In this document: in pieces, positions 44,894 to 54,900 of the stretch | Position numbering within the stretch: the stretch's first letter is position 1 | Layout of the letters: each line of letters opens with the position of its first letter | DNA from: Methylomarinum vadi | GTDB taxonomy: Bacteria; Pseudomonadota; Gammaproteobacteria; Methylococcales; Methylomonadaceae | Assembly: GCF_000733935.1 (NCBI RefSeq) | Contig: NZ_JPON01000001.1 | Coordinates: 186,001 to 250,000 of the forward strand | Direction: 5' to 3' | Length of the DNA stretch: 64,000 nucleotides | Translations under genes and position numbers: made by a program | The notes under the pieces: generated by a model | What the model saw: the letters and a program-made list of their open reading frames with translations, nothing else | Databases searched by the model: none | What the model was told of the DNA's origin: nothing

Positions 44894-45904
44894 ATGCACA
44901 ACGTCACGTTGATCAAAGGTGATGGAATCGGACCTTCCATTATGGAAGCGGCAGTTAAAGTAATCGACGCGACGGGCGCCCAAATTCAGTGGCACGAAGC
45001 GGAAGCTGGTATGGGGGCTTTCGAAAAATACGGTACGCCTTTGCCTGATGCAACGATGGAATCCTTTGACAAAACACGTGTCGCTTTCAAAGGCCCTTTA
45101 ACGACCCAGGTCGGTAGTGGTTTCAGAAGCATTAATGTCGAACTGCGCCAACGTTACGAGTTGTATGCCAATGTCCGTCCTGCAAAAAGTTGGCCGGGTG
45201 TCAAGACCCGCTTCGAGGATGTCGATATCGTCATAGTCCGGGAAAACACCGAAGGACTGTATGCCGGCTTGGAGCATTATCTGACGCCGAAAAAAGACAT
45301 CGCCGAAAGTTTGGCCGTGATTACCCGCGAAGGGTCGCAACGGGTGATTGAATATGCCTTCCAATATGCGCGTGACAATGGCCGCTCGAAGGTGACGGTC
45401 TGTCACAAGGCCAATATATTGAAATACTCCCAAGGTTTGTTTCTGGATGTGGCCCGTGAAATAGCAAAGAACTATCCGGACATCGAATTCGATGAAAAAA
45501 TTATCGATGCGGCCTGCATGCATATGGTCATGAATCCTCAGCAATTCGACGTGGTGGTGTGCACCAATATGTTCGGCGACATCTTGTCCGATCTGACGGC
45601 CGGTCTGGTGGGCGGATTGGGCCTCATTCCCGGCGCCAACATCGGTAAAGATGCGGCGTTGTTCGAAGCCGTCCACGGCAGCGCGCCCGATATCGCCGGC
45701 AAGAATCTGGCTAACCCTACAGCGGTCATGATGGCCGGCGTGATGATGCTGAAATATTTGGGTGAGGATGCCGCGGCAACGCGTATGCAGAGTGCGATCG
45801 AAAAGGTTATTAACGAAGGGCAAAATGTGACGCCGGACTTGAATCCAGCTTCGAAGGCGGGCACGGTCGAGATGGCGCAGGCGATCATTGACGCGATGGA
45901 ATAA
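44894..45904 (+). CDS. NAD-type isocitrate dehydrogenase
   Basis: This 336-residue member of the isocitrate/isopropylmalate dehydrogenase family starts VTLIKGDGIGPSIMEAAVKV. It has the substrate-loop SGFRSINVELRQRYELYANV near residue 75 and VDIVIVRENTEGLYAGLEH near residue 114. The Ser-x-Asn of the substrate loop is the isocitrate type, not the isopropylmalate type. The coenzyme loop HGSAPDIAGKNLANP has Asp266-Ile267 where NADP enzymes have Lys-Tyr, so NAD is predicted. AATAGGAG precedes the ATG. Confidence 0.93.
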   Translation: MHNVTLIKGDGIGPSIMEAAVKVIDATGAQIQWHEAEAGMGAFEKYGTPLPDATMESFDKTRVAFKGPLTTQVGSGFRSINVELRQRYELYANVRPAKSWPGVKTRFEDVDIVIVRENTEGLYAGLEHYLTPKKDIAESLAVITREGSQRVIEYAFQYARDNGRSKVTVCHKANILKYSQGLFLDVAREIAKNYPDIEFDEKIIDAACMHMVMNPQQFDVVVCTNMFGDILSDLTAGLVGGLGLIPGANIGKDAALFEAVHGSAPDIAGKNLANPTAVMMAGVMMLKYLGEDAAATRMQSAIEKVINEGQNVTPDLNPASKAGTVEMAQAIIDAME

Positions 45905-45942
45905 ACGCTGAAGCTGTTCAATTGATGGACAGGCTCGACTGT

Positions 45943-46419
45943 TCAGGGAAGGACGATTTCCTGATCGGGTGAAACGCCGAATTCCTCGAAAAGTTTGGCC
46001 AAGAGTTTTTTCTCCTCCTGCATCACCCTCTCTTGTAGCCCAAAAGGATAATGAGTGGTGCAGGCGGCGGCGATATCCATGCAATATTTCAATATCGTTT
46101 GCCGATTGCTGGAGTTTTTGCTCAGGAATAAAGCTTTTAGTTCCCGGATAAGGCGTGGGTCCGGTTTGCGGTGGGCGAAGCGATCGAGAAAGTCATTGGC
46201 GTCGGCGACGGAAATGATGGCCGATTCGCTTAGTTGATCTATGTTGGCAATGTGTTCGATGACGAATTTATAAAGCAGTTTAAGTTCGCCTTCCTGGTTC
46301 ATACCGTCCGCCCATAACATCTCGATCAGAGGAATCAAGTCCAGGAAATAAAAGTCGGCGTCTTTCAAATCGAATTCGTTTTTCAATTGCTCGAAGGTGT
46401 TTTGCATAATCATGCTCAT
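45943..46419 (-). CDS. TerB-like protein
   Basis: A 158-residue all-helical, acidic protein resembling the TerB/DUF533-type domain. It has DADFYFLDLIPLIEMLWADG then MNQEGELKLLYKFV, with acidic residues (WADG, EGE) at the expected metal-contact turn. The C-terminal half has KYCMDIAAACTTHYPFGLQE. No other ter gene is near, so a link to tellurite is not implied. It is convergent with the NAD-type dehydrogenase gene. Function uncertain. Confidence 0.65.
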   Translation of the reverse strand: MSMIMQNTFEQLKNEFDLKDADFYFLDLIPLIEMLWADGMNQEGELKLLYKFVIEHIANIDQLSESAIISVADANDFLDRFAHRKPDPRLIRELKALFLSKNSSNRQTILKYCMDIAAACTTHYPFGLQERVMQEEKKLLAKLFEEFGVSPDQEIVLP

Positions 46420-46623
46420 GGCATCGTTTATTCAACTTCTATAGAGTATAGATGGATTTGCCGGAGATGATGGCGCCGTTACGCCGTAAATTCCCGGACC
46501 TTGCAAACGAATAGTTTTCAGTTTCTTTATTTGGTTAGAATTATATGATTTTGCGCCGGTAATGCCTGACCGGGCATGGCTAAAATGCTTAAGCCGGCGG
46601 TTTTTTACACGACAGGATTGACA

Positions 46624-49194
46624 ATGCTAGAACAATATCGAAAACACGTTGCGGAACGTGCGGCCGAAGGCGTGGTACCCAAGCCTTTGAATGCCGAGCA
46701 GGTGGCTGAGCTGGTAGAACTGATAAAGCAACCGCCAGCCGGTGAAGAAGAATTTATTCTCGATTTACTGACCAATAGGGTTCCCGCCGGTGTCGACGAA
46801 GCGGCTTATGTGAAAGCCGGCTTTTTGGCCGCCATTGCCAAAGGCGAGGCGCAATCGCCTATTCTTAACCCGGAACGCGCGACCGAATTGCTCGGCACCA
46901 TGTTGGGCGGTTATAACATCGCTCCGTTGATCGAGATACTGGACAATCCAAGCCTGGCGCCGATCGCGGTTAAGGGTTTGTCGCATACCTTGTTGGTGTT
47001 CGATGCCTTCTACGATGTCAAGGAAAAAGCCGATGCCGGCAATGCTTTCGCCCAACAGATCATCCAATCCTGGGCCGAGGCAGAATGGTTTACCAGCAAG
47101 CCGCAAGTGCCGGAGAAGCTGACCGTCACGGTTTTCAAAGTCACCGGCGAAACCAATACCGACGATTTGTCGCCGGCACCGGATGCCTGGTCAAGGCCCG
47201 ATATTCCGCTGCACGCCAAGGCCATGTTGAAAATGCCGCGCGAAGGCATTACTAATGCCGAGCAGCAAATACAGGAATTGAAACAAAAGGGGTTTCCGGT
47301 CGCCTATGTCGGCGATGTGGTCGGTACGGGTTCGTCGCGTAAATCCGCCACCAATTCCGTCCTATGGCATATGGGCGACGATATTCCTTACATTCCCAAC
47401 AAGCGCGCCGGTGGCGTCTGCATCGGCGGCAAGATTGCGCCGATTTTTTTCAACACGATGGAAGATTCCGGTGCCATGCCGATCGAGTGCGACGTCACCA
47501 GCATGGAGATGGGCGACATCATCGATATTTATCCCTATGATGGAGTTATCAGGAACCATGAAACCGGCGATACGATTTGCGAGTTTTCACTGAAAACCGA
47601 TGTCATTCTCGACGAAGTCCGTGCCGGGGGGCGAATTCCATTGATCATAGGCCGCGGTTTGACCGATCGCGCCCGCAAGGCGTTGAATCTGGAAGCTTCA
47701 ACCGTCTTCCGCCGACCGCAACCGGCCGCCGACAGCGGCAAGGGCTTTACCCTGGCGCAAAAAATTGTCGGCAAGGCGTGTGGCGTCAAAGGGGTGCGTC
47801 CGGGAACCTATTGCGAGCCGCACATGACCACGGTCGGCTCGCAGGACACCACCGGACCGATGACGCGCGACGAGCTGAAAGATTTGGCTTGTCTGGGTTT
47901 TTCCGCCGACCTGGTGATGCAGTCGTTCTGCCATACCGCTGCCTACCCGAAACCTGTCGATGTCGAAATGCAGCACACCTTGCCGGATTTCATCATGAAC
48001 CGGGGCGGCGTGTCGCTGCGCCCTGGCGACGGCATTATCCATTCCTGGCTCAATCGCATGCTGTTGCCGGACACCGTCGGTACCGGCGCGGATTCGCATA
48101 CTCGCTTCCCGATTGGCATATCCTTTCCGGCCGGTTCCGGGCTGGTGGCCTTTGCTGCCGCTACCGGCGTAATGCCGCTGGATATGCCTGAATCGGTATT
48201 GGTGCGTTTCAAGGGTGAAATGCAACCCGGCGTTACCTTACGCGATTTGGTCAATGCCATTCCTTATGCCGCTATCCAAAAAGGATTGCTGACGGTGGAG
48301 AAGAAAGGCAAGAAGAATGTTTTCTCCGGACGCATTCTGGAAATCGAGGGCTTGCCCGAACTGAAAGTCGAACAAGCGTTCGAATTGTCCGACGCCTCGG
48401 CGGAACGTTCCGCAGCCGGTTGTACGATACGCCTCGATGAAGCCCCGATTCGCGAATATTTGAATTCCAACATCACCCTGTTGAAATGGATGATTGCTGA
48501 AGGTTACGGCGACGCCAGGACGCTGCAACGCCGTATCAAGGCGATGGAAGATTGGTTGGCGAATCCGGTGTTGCTGGAGCCCGATGCCGATGCCGACTAT
48601 TTCGAAGTCATCGAGATCGATATGTCCGAAATCAAGGAACCGTTGTTGGCTTGCCCGAACGATCCGGACGACGTCAAAACCTTGTCCGATGTTGCCGGCA
48701 CCCCTATCGACGAAGTCTTCATCGGTTCCTGCATGACCAATGTCGGCCATTTCCGCGCCGCCGGCAAATTGCTGCAGCAACAGCAAGGCGAGTTGCCGAC
48801 CCGGTTATGGATGTCGCCGCCGACAAAGATGGACCAAAACCAGTTGACTGAGGAAGGCTATTTCAGTACTTTCGGCAAGGCTGGCGCGCGCATGGAAATG
48901 CCGGGTTGTTCGTTGTGCATGGGCAATCAGGCCCGGGTTGCTGACAATGCCACGGTGGTTTCGACGTCGACGCGTAACTTCCCCAACCGGCTCGGCACGG
49001 GAGCTAATGTTTATCTGGCTTCGGCCGAGCTGGCGGCGGTTTGCTCCATTTTGGGCAAAATACCGACAGCCGAGGAATATAAACAGTATGCCGGCATTAT
49101 CGATCAATCCAAGGAAGACACTTACCGATATCTGAATTTCGATCAGATCGACAGTTATCAGAAGAAAGCCGAGCAGGTGGCGGAAGAGGCTTGA
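46624..49194 (+). CDS. acnB: Aconitate hydratase B
   Basis: An 856-residue bifunctional aconitase/2-methylisocitrate dehydratase. It begins [20 protein letters not shown], the family start; an ATG 48 bp earlier adds an atypical lead and is rejected. The HEAT-like N-terminal domain (1-160) and swivelling domain ([20 protein letters not shown] near residue 237) precede the [4Fe-4S] ligands in [10 protein letters not shown] and [10 protein letters not shown] near residues 700-765. Follows the two isocitrate dehydrogenases, so citrate to 2-oxoglutarate can be completed locally. Confidence 0.96.
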   Translation: MLEQYRKHVAERAAEGVVPKPLNAEQVAELVELIKQPPAGEEEFILDLLTNRVPAGVDEAAYVKAGFLAAIAKGEAQSPILNPERATELLGTMLGGYNIAPLIEILDNPSLAPIAVKGLSHTLLVFDAFYDVKEKADAGNAFAQQIIQSWAEAEWFTSKPQVPEKLTVTVFKVTGETNTDDLSPAPDAWSRPDIPLHAKAMLKMPREGITNAEQQIQELKQKGFPVAYVGDVVGTGSSRKSATNSVLWHMGDDIPYIPNKRAGGVCIGGKIAPIFFNTMEDSGAMPIECDVTSMEMGDIIDIYPYDGVIRNHETGDTICEFSLKTDVILDEVRAGGRIPLIIGRGLTDRARKALNLEASTVFRRPQPAADSGKGFTLAQKIVGKACGVKGVRPGTYCEPHMTTVGSQDTTGPMTRDELKDLACLGFSADLVMQSFCHTAAYPKPVDVEMQHTLPDFIMNRGGVSLRPGDGIIHSWLNRMLLPDTVGTGADSHTRFPIGISFPAGSGLVAFAAATGVMPLDMPESVLVRFKGEMQPGVTLRDLVNAIPYAAIQKGLLTVEKKGKKNVFSGRILEIEGLPELKVEQAFELSDASAERSAAGCTIRLDEAPIREYLNSNITLLKWMIAEGYGDARTLQRRIKAMEDWLANPVLLEPDADADYFEVIEIDMSEIKEPLLACPNDPDDVKTLSDVAGTPIDEVFIGSCMTNVGHFRAAGKLLQQQQGELPTRLWMSPPTKMDQNQLTEEGYFSTFGKAGARMEMPGCSLCMGNQARVADNATVVSTSTRNFPNRLGTGANVYLASAELAAVCSILGKIPTAEEYKQYAGIIDQSKEDTYRYLNFDQIDSYQKKAEQVAEEA

Positions 49195-49365
49195 TCATCT
49201 TGATAACCCAGCATTTACATATGTAGTGCCTTTGATTTATGCTGCTGAATTGGAAGGAATAATTATGCCGAATTCAGCTTTGTATTGTTATATAACGATG
49301 GTGTCATGTTAAGGCTGGGCTAAGATGATCGAACGATTAGCGCAAAAGGATCTGTAAATCAAATA

Positions 49366-49381
49366 CCCCCAAGGACGGGGG
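49366..49381 (+). terminator. Hairpin after acnB
   Basis: CCCCC-AAGGAC-GGGGG forms a strong stem, with GTTTTT starting 3 bases further on. It is 171 bp after the acnB stop and 92 bp before zapE; probably ends the acnB transcript. Confidence 0.45.
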
Positions 49382-49473
49382 ATGGTTTTTATCATGAAGT
49401 TTTATCTCATGCCGTTATGGCTGTTGCAACTTTGGAAGTCTTCTCACAGATTCATGCTTGCCGACCTTGAGTA

Positions 49474-50613
49474 ATGTTCAATAAAAATTTCTTGCAAACT
49501 AACTCCAATGGATGGGTGCAAAAAAAACTGGATTTAACTCATCGATACAATCAGTTGGTTGCGGAAAAGCGTTTTCGCTACGATTCCGCGCAAGTCAAGG
49601 TCTTGCACTTGCTACAAAATCTTCTGGACAAAGTCGTTTTGTTGGAAAAATGCCAACAACGAGGGTTTGCTAGCAGATTCATACGAAAAACTTCGGTTAT
49701 TTCCTGCAAACACTTATATATTTTCGGCGATGTCGGTCATGGCAAGTCGATGTTGATGGACCTGTTTTTTGCCACCTGCCCGGTCAAGCAAAAACGGCGG
49801 GTTCACTTCCACGACTTCATGCAGGAAGTTCATGCTTTTATTCATCACTGGAAACAGGAACGCCGGGGTGATCAAATTCCCGCGCTGGCCCGCAAGATCC
49901 GTGCTTCGACGATGCTGCTGTGTTTCGATGAATTTCATGTCACCGACATCGCCGATGCCATGATCATGGAGCGACTGTTCCGCACCTTATTCGAGCAAGG
50001 CGTCATCGTCGTCATGACCTCGAACCGGCATCCTTCTGACCTTTATCGTGGCGGATTGCTGCAGGAGCAGTTTCTACCCTTTGTCAATCTGCTGCTGGAC
50101 AGGTCGCATGTGGTTGAATTAACCGGTAATGTCGACTATCGTTTCATACGTTCGGAAGCCGAAGACAAACGTTATCATTTCCCTCTGAATCAAGCGGCGG
50201 AAGAGTTTGTGCAGCAGAAATTTTTTCGCCATAGTCGGGCAACGGCATTGTTACCCGGAAGGATAGAGGTATTCGGCAGGGAAATCGCCTTGACCGCGGT
50301 GCACGGTAAAATTATGCTGACGACATTCGATGAACTTTGTAAACAACCGCTTGGAGCGGCTGATTATTTGCGCATCGCAAAACGCTTCGATGTCGTCATC
50401 ATGGCAGGGATTCCTCGTTTGGCGCCGGATTCCTGTGACGAAGCGAGACGCTTTGAAATTTTTATTGACGCCCTGTACGAATATAAAGTGAAATTTATTT
50501 GCAGCGCCGAAGCGCATCCGCGCGAAATCTACAAAGAAGGTGAGGGCGCGTTCGAATTTAAGCGCACCGTATCCAGGTTGATGGAGATGCAATCCGACGA
50601 TTATCGATCATGA
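49474..50613 (+). CDS. zapE: Cell-division ATPase ZapE (AFG1-like)
   Basis: A 379-residue AAA-type ATPase of the ZapE/AFG1 family, linked in E. coli to FtsZ ring constriction. Walker A is in YIFGDVGHGKSMLMDLFF near residue 90 and Walker B in MLLCFDEFHVTDIADAMIM near residue 147. The sensor segment VIVVMTSNRHPSDLYRGGL is near residue 178. Walker A has GHGKS where GRGKT is common, but the lysine is kept. ATG 49474 has only a weak ribosome site. Confidence 0.92.
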   Translation: MFNKNFLQTNSNGWVQKKLDLTHRYNQLVAEKRFRYDSAQVKVLHLLQNLLDKVVLLEKCQQRGFASRFIRKTSVISCKHLYIFGDVGHGKSMLMDLFFATCPVKQKRRVHFHDFMQEVHAFIHHWKQERRGDQIPALARKIRASTMLLCFDEFHVTDIADAMIMERLFRTLFEQGVIVVMTSNRHPSDLYRGGLLQEQFLPFVNLLLDRSHVVELTGNVDYRFIRSEAEDKRYHFPLNQAAEEFVQQKFFRHSRATALLPGRIEVFGREIALTAVHGKIMLTTFDELCKQPLGAADYLRIAKRFDVVIMAGIPRLAPDSCDEARRFEIFIDALYEYKVKFICSAEAHPREIYKEGEGAFEFKRTVSRLMEMQSDDYRS

Positions 50614-50713
50614 GTGATTCAATAAGATAATTCATTAGCGTATGGATTGCTCATACTACTGACATATCGAGTCAATAATTTTCACCCGACTGTTATCAAA
50701 TGGAGAATTGTTT

Positions 50714-52057
50714 GTGATAGAAAACTTGGTCAGACACCACAATATCAAATCGATAGTCGGTAATATCATGACGGTACAGCTTGCCGGCATGGGAGAGTTA
50801 CAAGAAATAACGCCACGTTTCGGTGACTTGGCGAAAATCGACGACGATAACGGCAGTCAATCCCTGGCTCAGGTCATTCAAATCCGCGGTAACGAGATTG
50901 CGCTACAGGTTTTCTCCGGCGCCCAGGGCATTTCCACCAACGCCTCGGTGAGATTTCTCGGCCACTCGATGCGCGTCACCTATTCCAACAATATTCTCGG
51001 CCGTATTTTCAACGGTGTCGGTGAACCCATGGATGGCGGTTCGTCATTGCAGCCGGATCCCAAGGTGTCGATCGAAAGCGCCTCGGTCAACCCGATGAAA
51101 CGGGTGTTGGCGTCGAAAATGATTCGCACCAACGTGCCGATGATCGACCTGTTCAATTGTTTGGTGGAAAGCCAGAAAATCCCGATTTTTTCCATTTCCG
51201 GCGAACCTTATAATGCTTTTCTGGCCCGTATCGGCATCCAGGCGGATGCCGATATCGTCGTCTTCGCCGGGTTAGGATTGATCTTCGACGATTTTCATTT
51301 CTTTCGTTCCCAATTCGAAGAGGCCGGCGTGTTCGCTCGTACCGTAATGTTCGCCAATTTGGCCTCCGATCCGATCGTGGAAAGACTGTTGGTGCCGGAC
51401 ATGGCCTTGACGGTAGCCGAACGTTTCGCCGTCGAGGAGGGCAAACGCGTGCTGGTGCTGATGACCGATATGACCGCATATGCCGATGCGATGAAGGAAG
51501 TCGGCGTATCGATGGAACATGTGCCTTCCAACCGCGGTTATATGGGGGATTTGTATTCGCAATTGGCCAAGCGTTACGAAAAAGCGTGTGATTATAGCGG
51601 CGCCGGCTCGGTCACGATCCTGTCGGTGACGACGATGCCCGGCAACGACGTAACCCATCCTGTGCCCGACAACACCGGCTACATCACGGAAGGGCAGTTT
51701 TATCTACACGATAAGATGCTCGACCCGTTCGGCTCCCTGTCGCGGCTGAAACAACATGTGATCGGCAAGGTAACGCGCGAAGACCACTCCCAGGTCATGA
51801 ACACGATGATTCGTTTTTATTCGGGTGCGAACGAGGCCGAACAAAAGCAAGCAATGGCGTTCGAATTGTCCGACTTCGATCTGAAATTGCTTAAATTCGG
51901 CCGTTTGTTCCGCAAGCGTTTCATGGACATCAATGTCTCGATTAGTCTCGAAGAGGCGCTTGATGTAAGTTGGCAAACCTTGGCCGAGTGTTTCGACGAA
52001 AACGAATTATTGATGAAACAAGCCTTGATCGATAAATATTTTCCGCGCCATGAGTAG
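50714..52057 (+). CDS. ntpB: V-type ATPase subunit B
   Basis: A 447-residue non-catalytic nucleotide-binding subunit. It has LGRIFNGVGEPMDGGSSLQP near residue 95, IPIFSISGEPYNAFLARIG near residue 156 without a P-loop, and the C-terminal VTHPVPDNTGYITEGQF near residue 315. GTG 50714 is preferred to TTG 50708 because GGAGA at 50702-50706 is at the right distance. First gene of the ATPase operon, which is unusual: most bacterial V-ATPase operons start with E, or K/I, and put A before B. Confidence 0.93.
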   Translation: MIENLVRHHNIKSIVGNIMTVQLAGMGELQEITPRFGDLAKIDDDNGSQSLAQVIQIRGNEIALQVFSGAQGISTNASVRFLGHSMRVTYSNNILGRIFNGVGEPMDGGSSLQPDPKVSIESASVNPMKRVLASKMIRTNVPMIDLFNCLVESQKIPIFSISGEPYNAFLARIGIQADADIVVFAGLGLIFDDFHFFRSQFEEAGVFARTVMFANLASDPIVERLLVPDMALTVAERFAVEEGKRVLVLMTDMTAYADAMKEVGVSMEHVPSNRGYMGDLYSQLAKRYEKACDYSGAGSVTILSVTTMPGNDVTHPVPDNTGYITEGQFYLHDKMLDPFGSLSRLKQHVIGKVTREDHSQVMNTMIRFYSGANEAEQKQAMAFELSDFDLKLLKFGRLFRKRFMDINVSISLEEALDVSWQTLAECFDENELLMKQALIDKYFPRHE

Positions 52058-52661
52058 ACTGCAATACAGTAAGGCGGCCCTGCATAAGCAAAGTGCCCAG
52101 CTCAAACGCTTTCGCCAGTATTTGCCGTCGCTGGATCTGAAGCGGCAGCAGTTAATCGCCGAAAAAGCCAAGGCGATGAAACAACTGCGCGATACCGAGC
52201 GACAAATCGAGGCGGGCATGAAGTTTGTCAGCGACAGTCTGCCGATGTTGGCTGATTTCTCCATTCAGCTGGAACAGCTGGTCACGGTCGACAATGTTCG
52301 GGTCGAGACGGAGAATCTGGTCGGTGTCGAGGTTCCTCGCCTCGTCGCGGTGGAGATGAGCGAGCAACCCTATTCGTTTTTTTGCAAACCGCATTGGGTC
52401 GACATGGCCGTGCGCAAACTGAAAGCAATGCTGGAATTGCGTATCCGCTATGAGGTGGAAAAGAAGAGGTTGGAATTGCTCGAATTGGCGGTCAAGAAAG
52501 TCACCCAACGGGTCAACCTGTTCGATAAGATTTTGATTCCCCGCGCCGAGCGTAATATTCGCAAGATCCGGATTTTTCTGTCCGACACCGAACGGGCGGC
52601 GGTGGTTCGCGCCAAGATCACCAAACAGAAAAGACTCAAGGCAGCGTCATGGCCATCGTAA
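52050..52661 (+). CDS. ntpD: V-type ATPase subunit D (central shaft)
   Basis: A 203-residue coiled-coil subunit, part of the rotating stalk. The N-terminal helix (LQYSKAALHKQSAQLKRFRQ) and C-terminal helix (KKVTQRVNLFDKILIPRAER) are the classical antiparallel pair; the second contains the NxLexxxIPR-type motif in NLFDKILIPRAERNIRKI. It overlaps subunit B by 8 bp. Confidence 0.9.
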   Translation: MSRLQYSKAALHKQSAQLKRFRQYLPSLDLKRQQLIAEKAKAMKQLRDTERQIEAGMKFVSDSLPMLADFSIQLEQLVTVDNVRVETENLVGVEVPRLVAVEMSEQPYSFFCKPHWVDMAVRKLKAMLELRIRYEVEKKRLELLELAVKKVTQRVNLFDKILIPRAERNIRKIRIFLSDTERAAVVRAKITKQKRLKAASWPS

Positions 52662-54442
52662 CGCTCAAAAAAATGACCCTCTGCGGCTTACTAGAGGAAA
52701 AGTCGCAAGTCCTTGAACGGCTGCAGCGTTTGGGGAACGCCCATTTGATTCCGCTGACCGAATTACCGGTTTCGACGGAAGCGGCTTCGCATCAGATTAC
52801 CGAGAAGGCGGTGTCCGCGTTGAAATACCTGATGCAATGCCGCAATAAACGGCATCAGGTGCAGAGTGCCGAAGAATTCAAGTTGGAAGAAGTCGTCGAA
52901 CAGGTCCAGATGGTGCAAGCGGAATGCCGGCGGCTTGCCGATCGCCGCGACTTTCTGCTCAAGCGGATCGCCGAAGTCGAACCGTGGGGCGATTTTAAGT
53001 TATCGGAGTTGGCCGAACTCGGACAAATCCGCTTATGGTTCTATATCGTGCCGAAACGACTGATGAACAAACTGGACAATGAGCTGGTTTATCAGGTCGT
53101 GCACCGCGACAACATCAATTGCTATGTCGTTGTGTTGTCGGAACGGGAGCCGGAGTCCACGGCCGTGCCGGTTCCCAGGACCCATACCGGCAAGGTGCCG
53201 TTATCGCAATTGAAAAAACAATTGGAGTATACCGAGCTGCAATTGGAGGATATCCAGGCCGAGCGGGAATCGTTGACCCGTTGGATCACCCAGATTTCGA
53301 AGAGTCTGGTCAAGAACCAAGACCAAGCCGATTTGCAGGTCGCGCACACGATCACGTTGGACAGCGATCCCGTTTTCGTGGTCCAGGCCTGGATTGCGGC
53401 GGACGACGAGGAGCGCTTCATGCGTTTTGCCAACAGCCAGCATATCGCCGTTGAGATCTGCGATCCCGAACCCGAAGACAGGCCGCCCACGTTATTGGCG
53501 AACCAGGAAAATCTGGCCGGCGGCGAGGACGTCATCGGTTTTTATCAAACGCCGGCCTATCATGACTGGGATCCGTCGGTCGTGGTGTTTTTTTCCTTTT
53601 CCTTGTTCTTCGCTATGATTTTATCGGATGCCGGCTATGCTGCAGTATTCGCTATATTGCTGGCTCTGAAATGGCGCAAGATGGGACGTAGCCATAAGGG
53701 ACGCAGGTTACGGATGTTGGCGGCGGTGACGATTGTTTTTTCCTTGGTCTGGGGCATGCTGACCGGCAGCTATTTCGGCCAGGCGCCAGCGGAGAACGGT
53801 GTGCTGGCGATGTTCAAGGTGCTCGATTTAAACGATTTCGACAGCATGATGCGTCTGTCCATCGCCGTCGGGACGGTTCATATCGCGTTCGCGAACCTAG
53901 TCAGAGCCTATCAAAAAAGGCACAGTCTCACGATGCTGGGACCACTGGGCTGGGTGCTGGTGGTCAGCGGCGGTTTTATCTATTGGCAGGCGATTTCCTT
54001 GGCGGATACAACCTTACGGCTGTGCGCTTCCGTCATGCTGGTACTTGGCGCCGTGTTGCTGTTGTTTTTCAATAGCGATAAAAAGATCAAACGTCCCTTG
54101 GATTTAGTATGGCGCTTGCTGGACGGCATCATGAGCCTGACCGGCGTGACCAAGATGTTCGGCGACGTCCTCAGTTACATGCGTTTGTTCGCTTTGGGTT
54201 TAGCCAGCGCGTCGTTGGCATTGACGTTCAACCAGTTGGCAATGCAGATTTATCACTCGGTTTCCGGGATCGGCTTGTTATTCAGTCTATTGATATTGCT
54301 GCTCGGACATAGCCTGAATCTGGTGTTATGCCTGATGAGCGGCGTTGTGCACGGTTTACGACTTAATTTTATCGAATTCTATAATTGGAGTGTTTCCGAT
54401 GAGGGTTATCCGTTTAAATCATTTTCAAGAAAGGGAGATTGA
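52649..54442 (+). CDS. ntpI: V-type ATPase subunit I (a-subunit, membrane stator)
   Basis: A 597-residue protein. The N-terminal half (1-300) is cytoplasmic with coiled coils; the C-terminal half (about 305-590) has about eight membrane helices. The segment VLSYMRLFALGLASASLALT near residue 505 holds the arginine that faces the c-ring carboxylates, followed by LLLLGHSLNLVLCLMSGVVH and LRLNFIEFYNWS, typical of the family end. It overlaps subunit D by 13 bp. Confidence 0.92.
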   Translation: MAIVTLKKMTLCGLLEEKSQVLERLQRLGNAHLIPLTELPVSTEAASHQITEKAVSALKYLMQCRNKRHQVQSAEEFKLEEVVEQVQMVQAECRRLADRRDFLLKRIAEVEPWGDFKLSELAELGQIRLWFYIVPKRLMNKLDNELVYQVVHRDNINCYVVVLSEREPESTAVPVPRTHTGKVPLSQLKKQLEYTELQLEDIQAERESLTRWITQISKSLVKNQDQADLQVAHTITLDSDPVFVVQAWIAADDEERFMRFANSQHIAVEICDPEPEDRPPTLLANQENLAGGEDVIGFYQTPAYHDWDPSVVVFFSFSLFFAMILSDAGYAAVFAILLALKWRKMGRSHKGRRLRMLAAVTIVFSLVWGMLTGSYFGQAPAENGVLAMFKVLDLNDFDSMMRLSIAVGTVHIAFANLVRAYQKRHSLTMLGPLGWVLVVSGGFIYWQAISLADTTLRLCASVMLVLGAVLLLFFNSDKKIKRPLDLVWRLLDGIMSLTGVTKMFGDVLSYMRLFALGLASASLALTFNQLAMQIYHSVSGIGLLFSLLILLLGHSLNLVLCLMSGVVHGLRLNFIEFYNWSVSDEGYPFKSFSRKGD

Positions 54443-54444
54443 GC

Positions 54445-54900
54445 ATGGCTGATTTGGTGATTATTTTAGGGTGGATCGGCTTATACGCACCGATGGCGTT
54501 GGGAGCGGTCGGCAGTATCGTCGGCTGCGCCGTGTCAGGGCAGGCGGCGATAGGCGCCATGCTCGATACCGAAAGCGGATACGGCCGTTACGTCGGGGTT
54601 TCGGCCATGCCTTCCTCGCAGGTCATTTACGGTATCGTGATCATGTTCACATTGAACCGGCCGATAGATGTCGAGAATGCGGCGGGCATTTTTGCGATCG
54701 GCGTATTGGCGGGGCTGGCGTTGTTGTTCAGCGCGGTTTATCAGGGGCAATGTTGCGCGTCGGCCATTCATGCCGCGAAGGCAAAACCGGAAATTTTCGG
54801 TTTGTCGATCGCCCCGGCGGCGATCGTCGAAGGGTTCGCCGTATTTGCTTTTATCTTCGCGTTAGTGATTAGTGCAGGTATTCCACAGGCGGCGGTATGA
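54445..54900 (+). CDS. ntpK: V-type ATPase subunit K (c-ring proteolipid) with Na+ ligands
   Basis: A 151-residue proteolipid with four helices from two fused hairpins. The ion site can be read by alignment with Enterococcus hirae NtpK: Ser58-Gln59 (for Thr64-Gln65), Gln100 (for Gln110) and Glu129 (for Glu139), in SSQVIYG, VYQGQCCAS and AAIVEGFAVF. Keeping both glutamines is typical of Na+-binding rings; proton-only rings usually lack them. The first hairpin has no carboxylate at the matching place, as expected. ATG 54445 follows GGGAG; an upstream TTG is less likely. Confidence 0.92.
   Translation: MADLVIILGWIGLYAPMALGAVGSIVGCAVSGQAAIGAMLDTESGYGRYVGVSAMPSSQVIYGIVIMFTLNRPIDVENAAGIFAIGVLAGLALLFSAVYQGQCCASAIHAAKAKPEIFGLSIAPAAIVEGFAVFAFIFALVISAGIPQAAV

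Noticed and set aside
47577-48225. Overlapping open frames on both strands within acnB
   Set aside because: Shadows of a well-conserved aconitase gene; compositions are arginine/glycine-rich frame artefacts.
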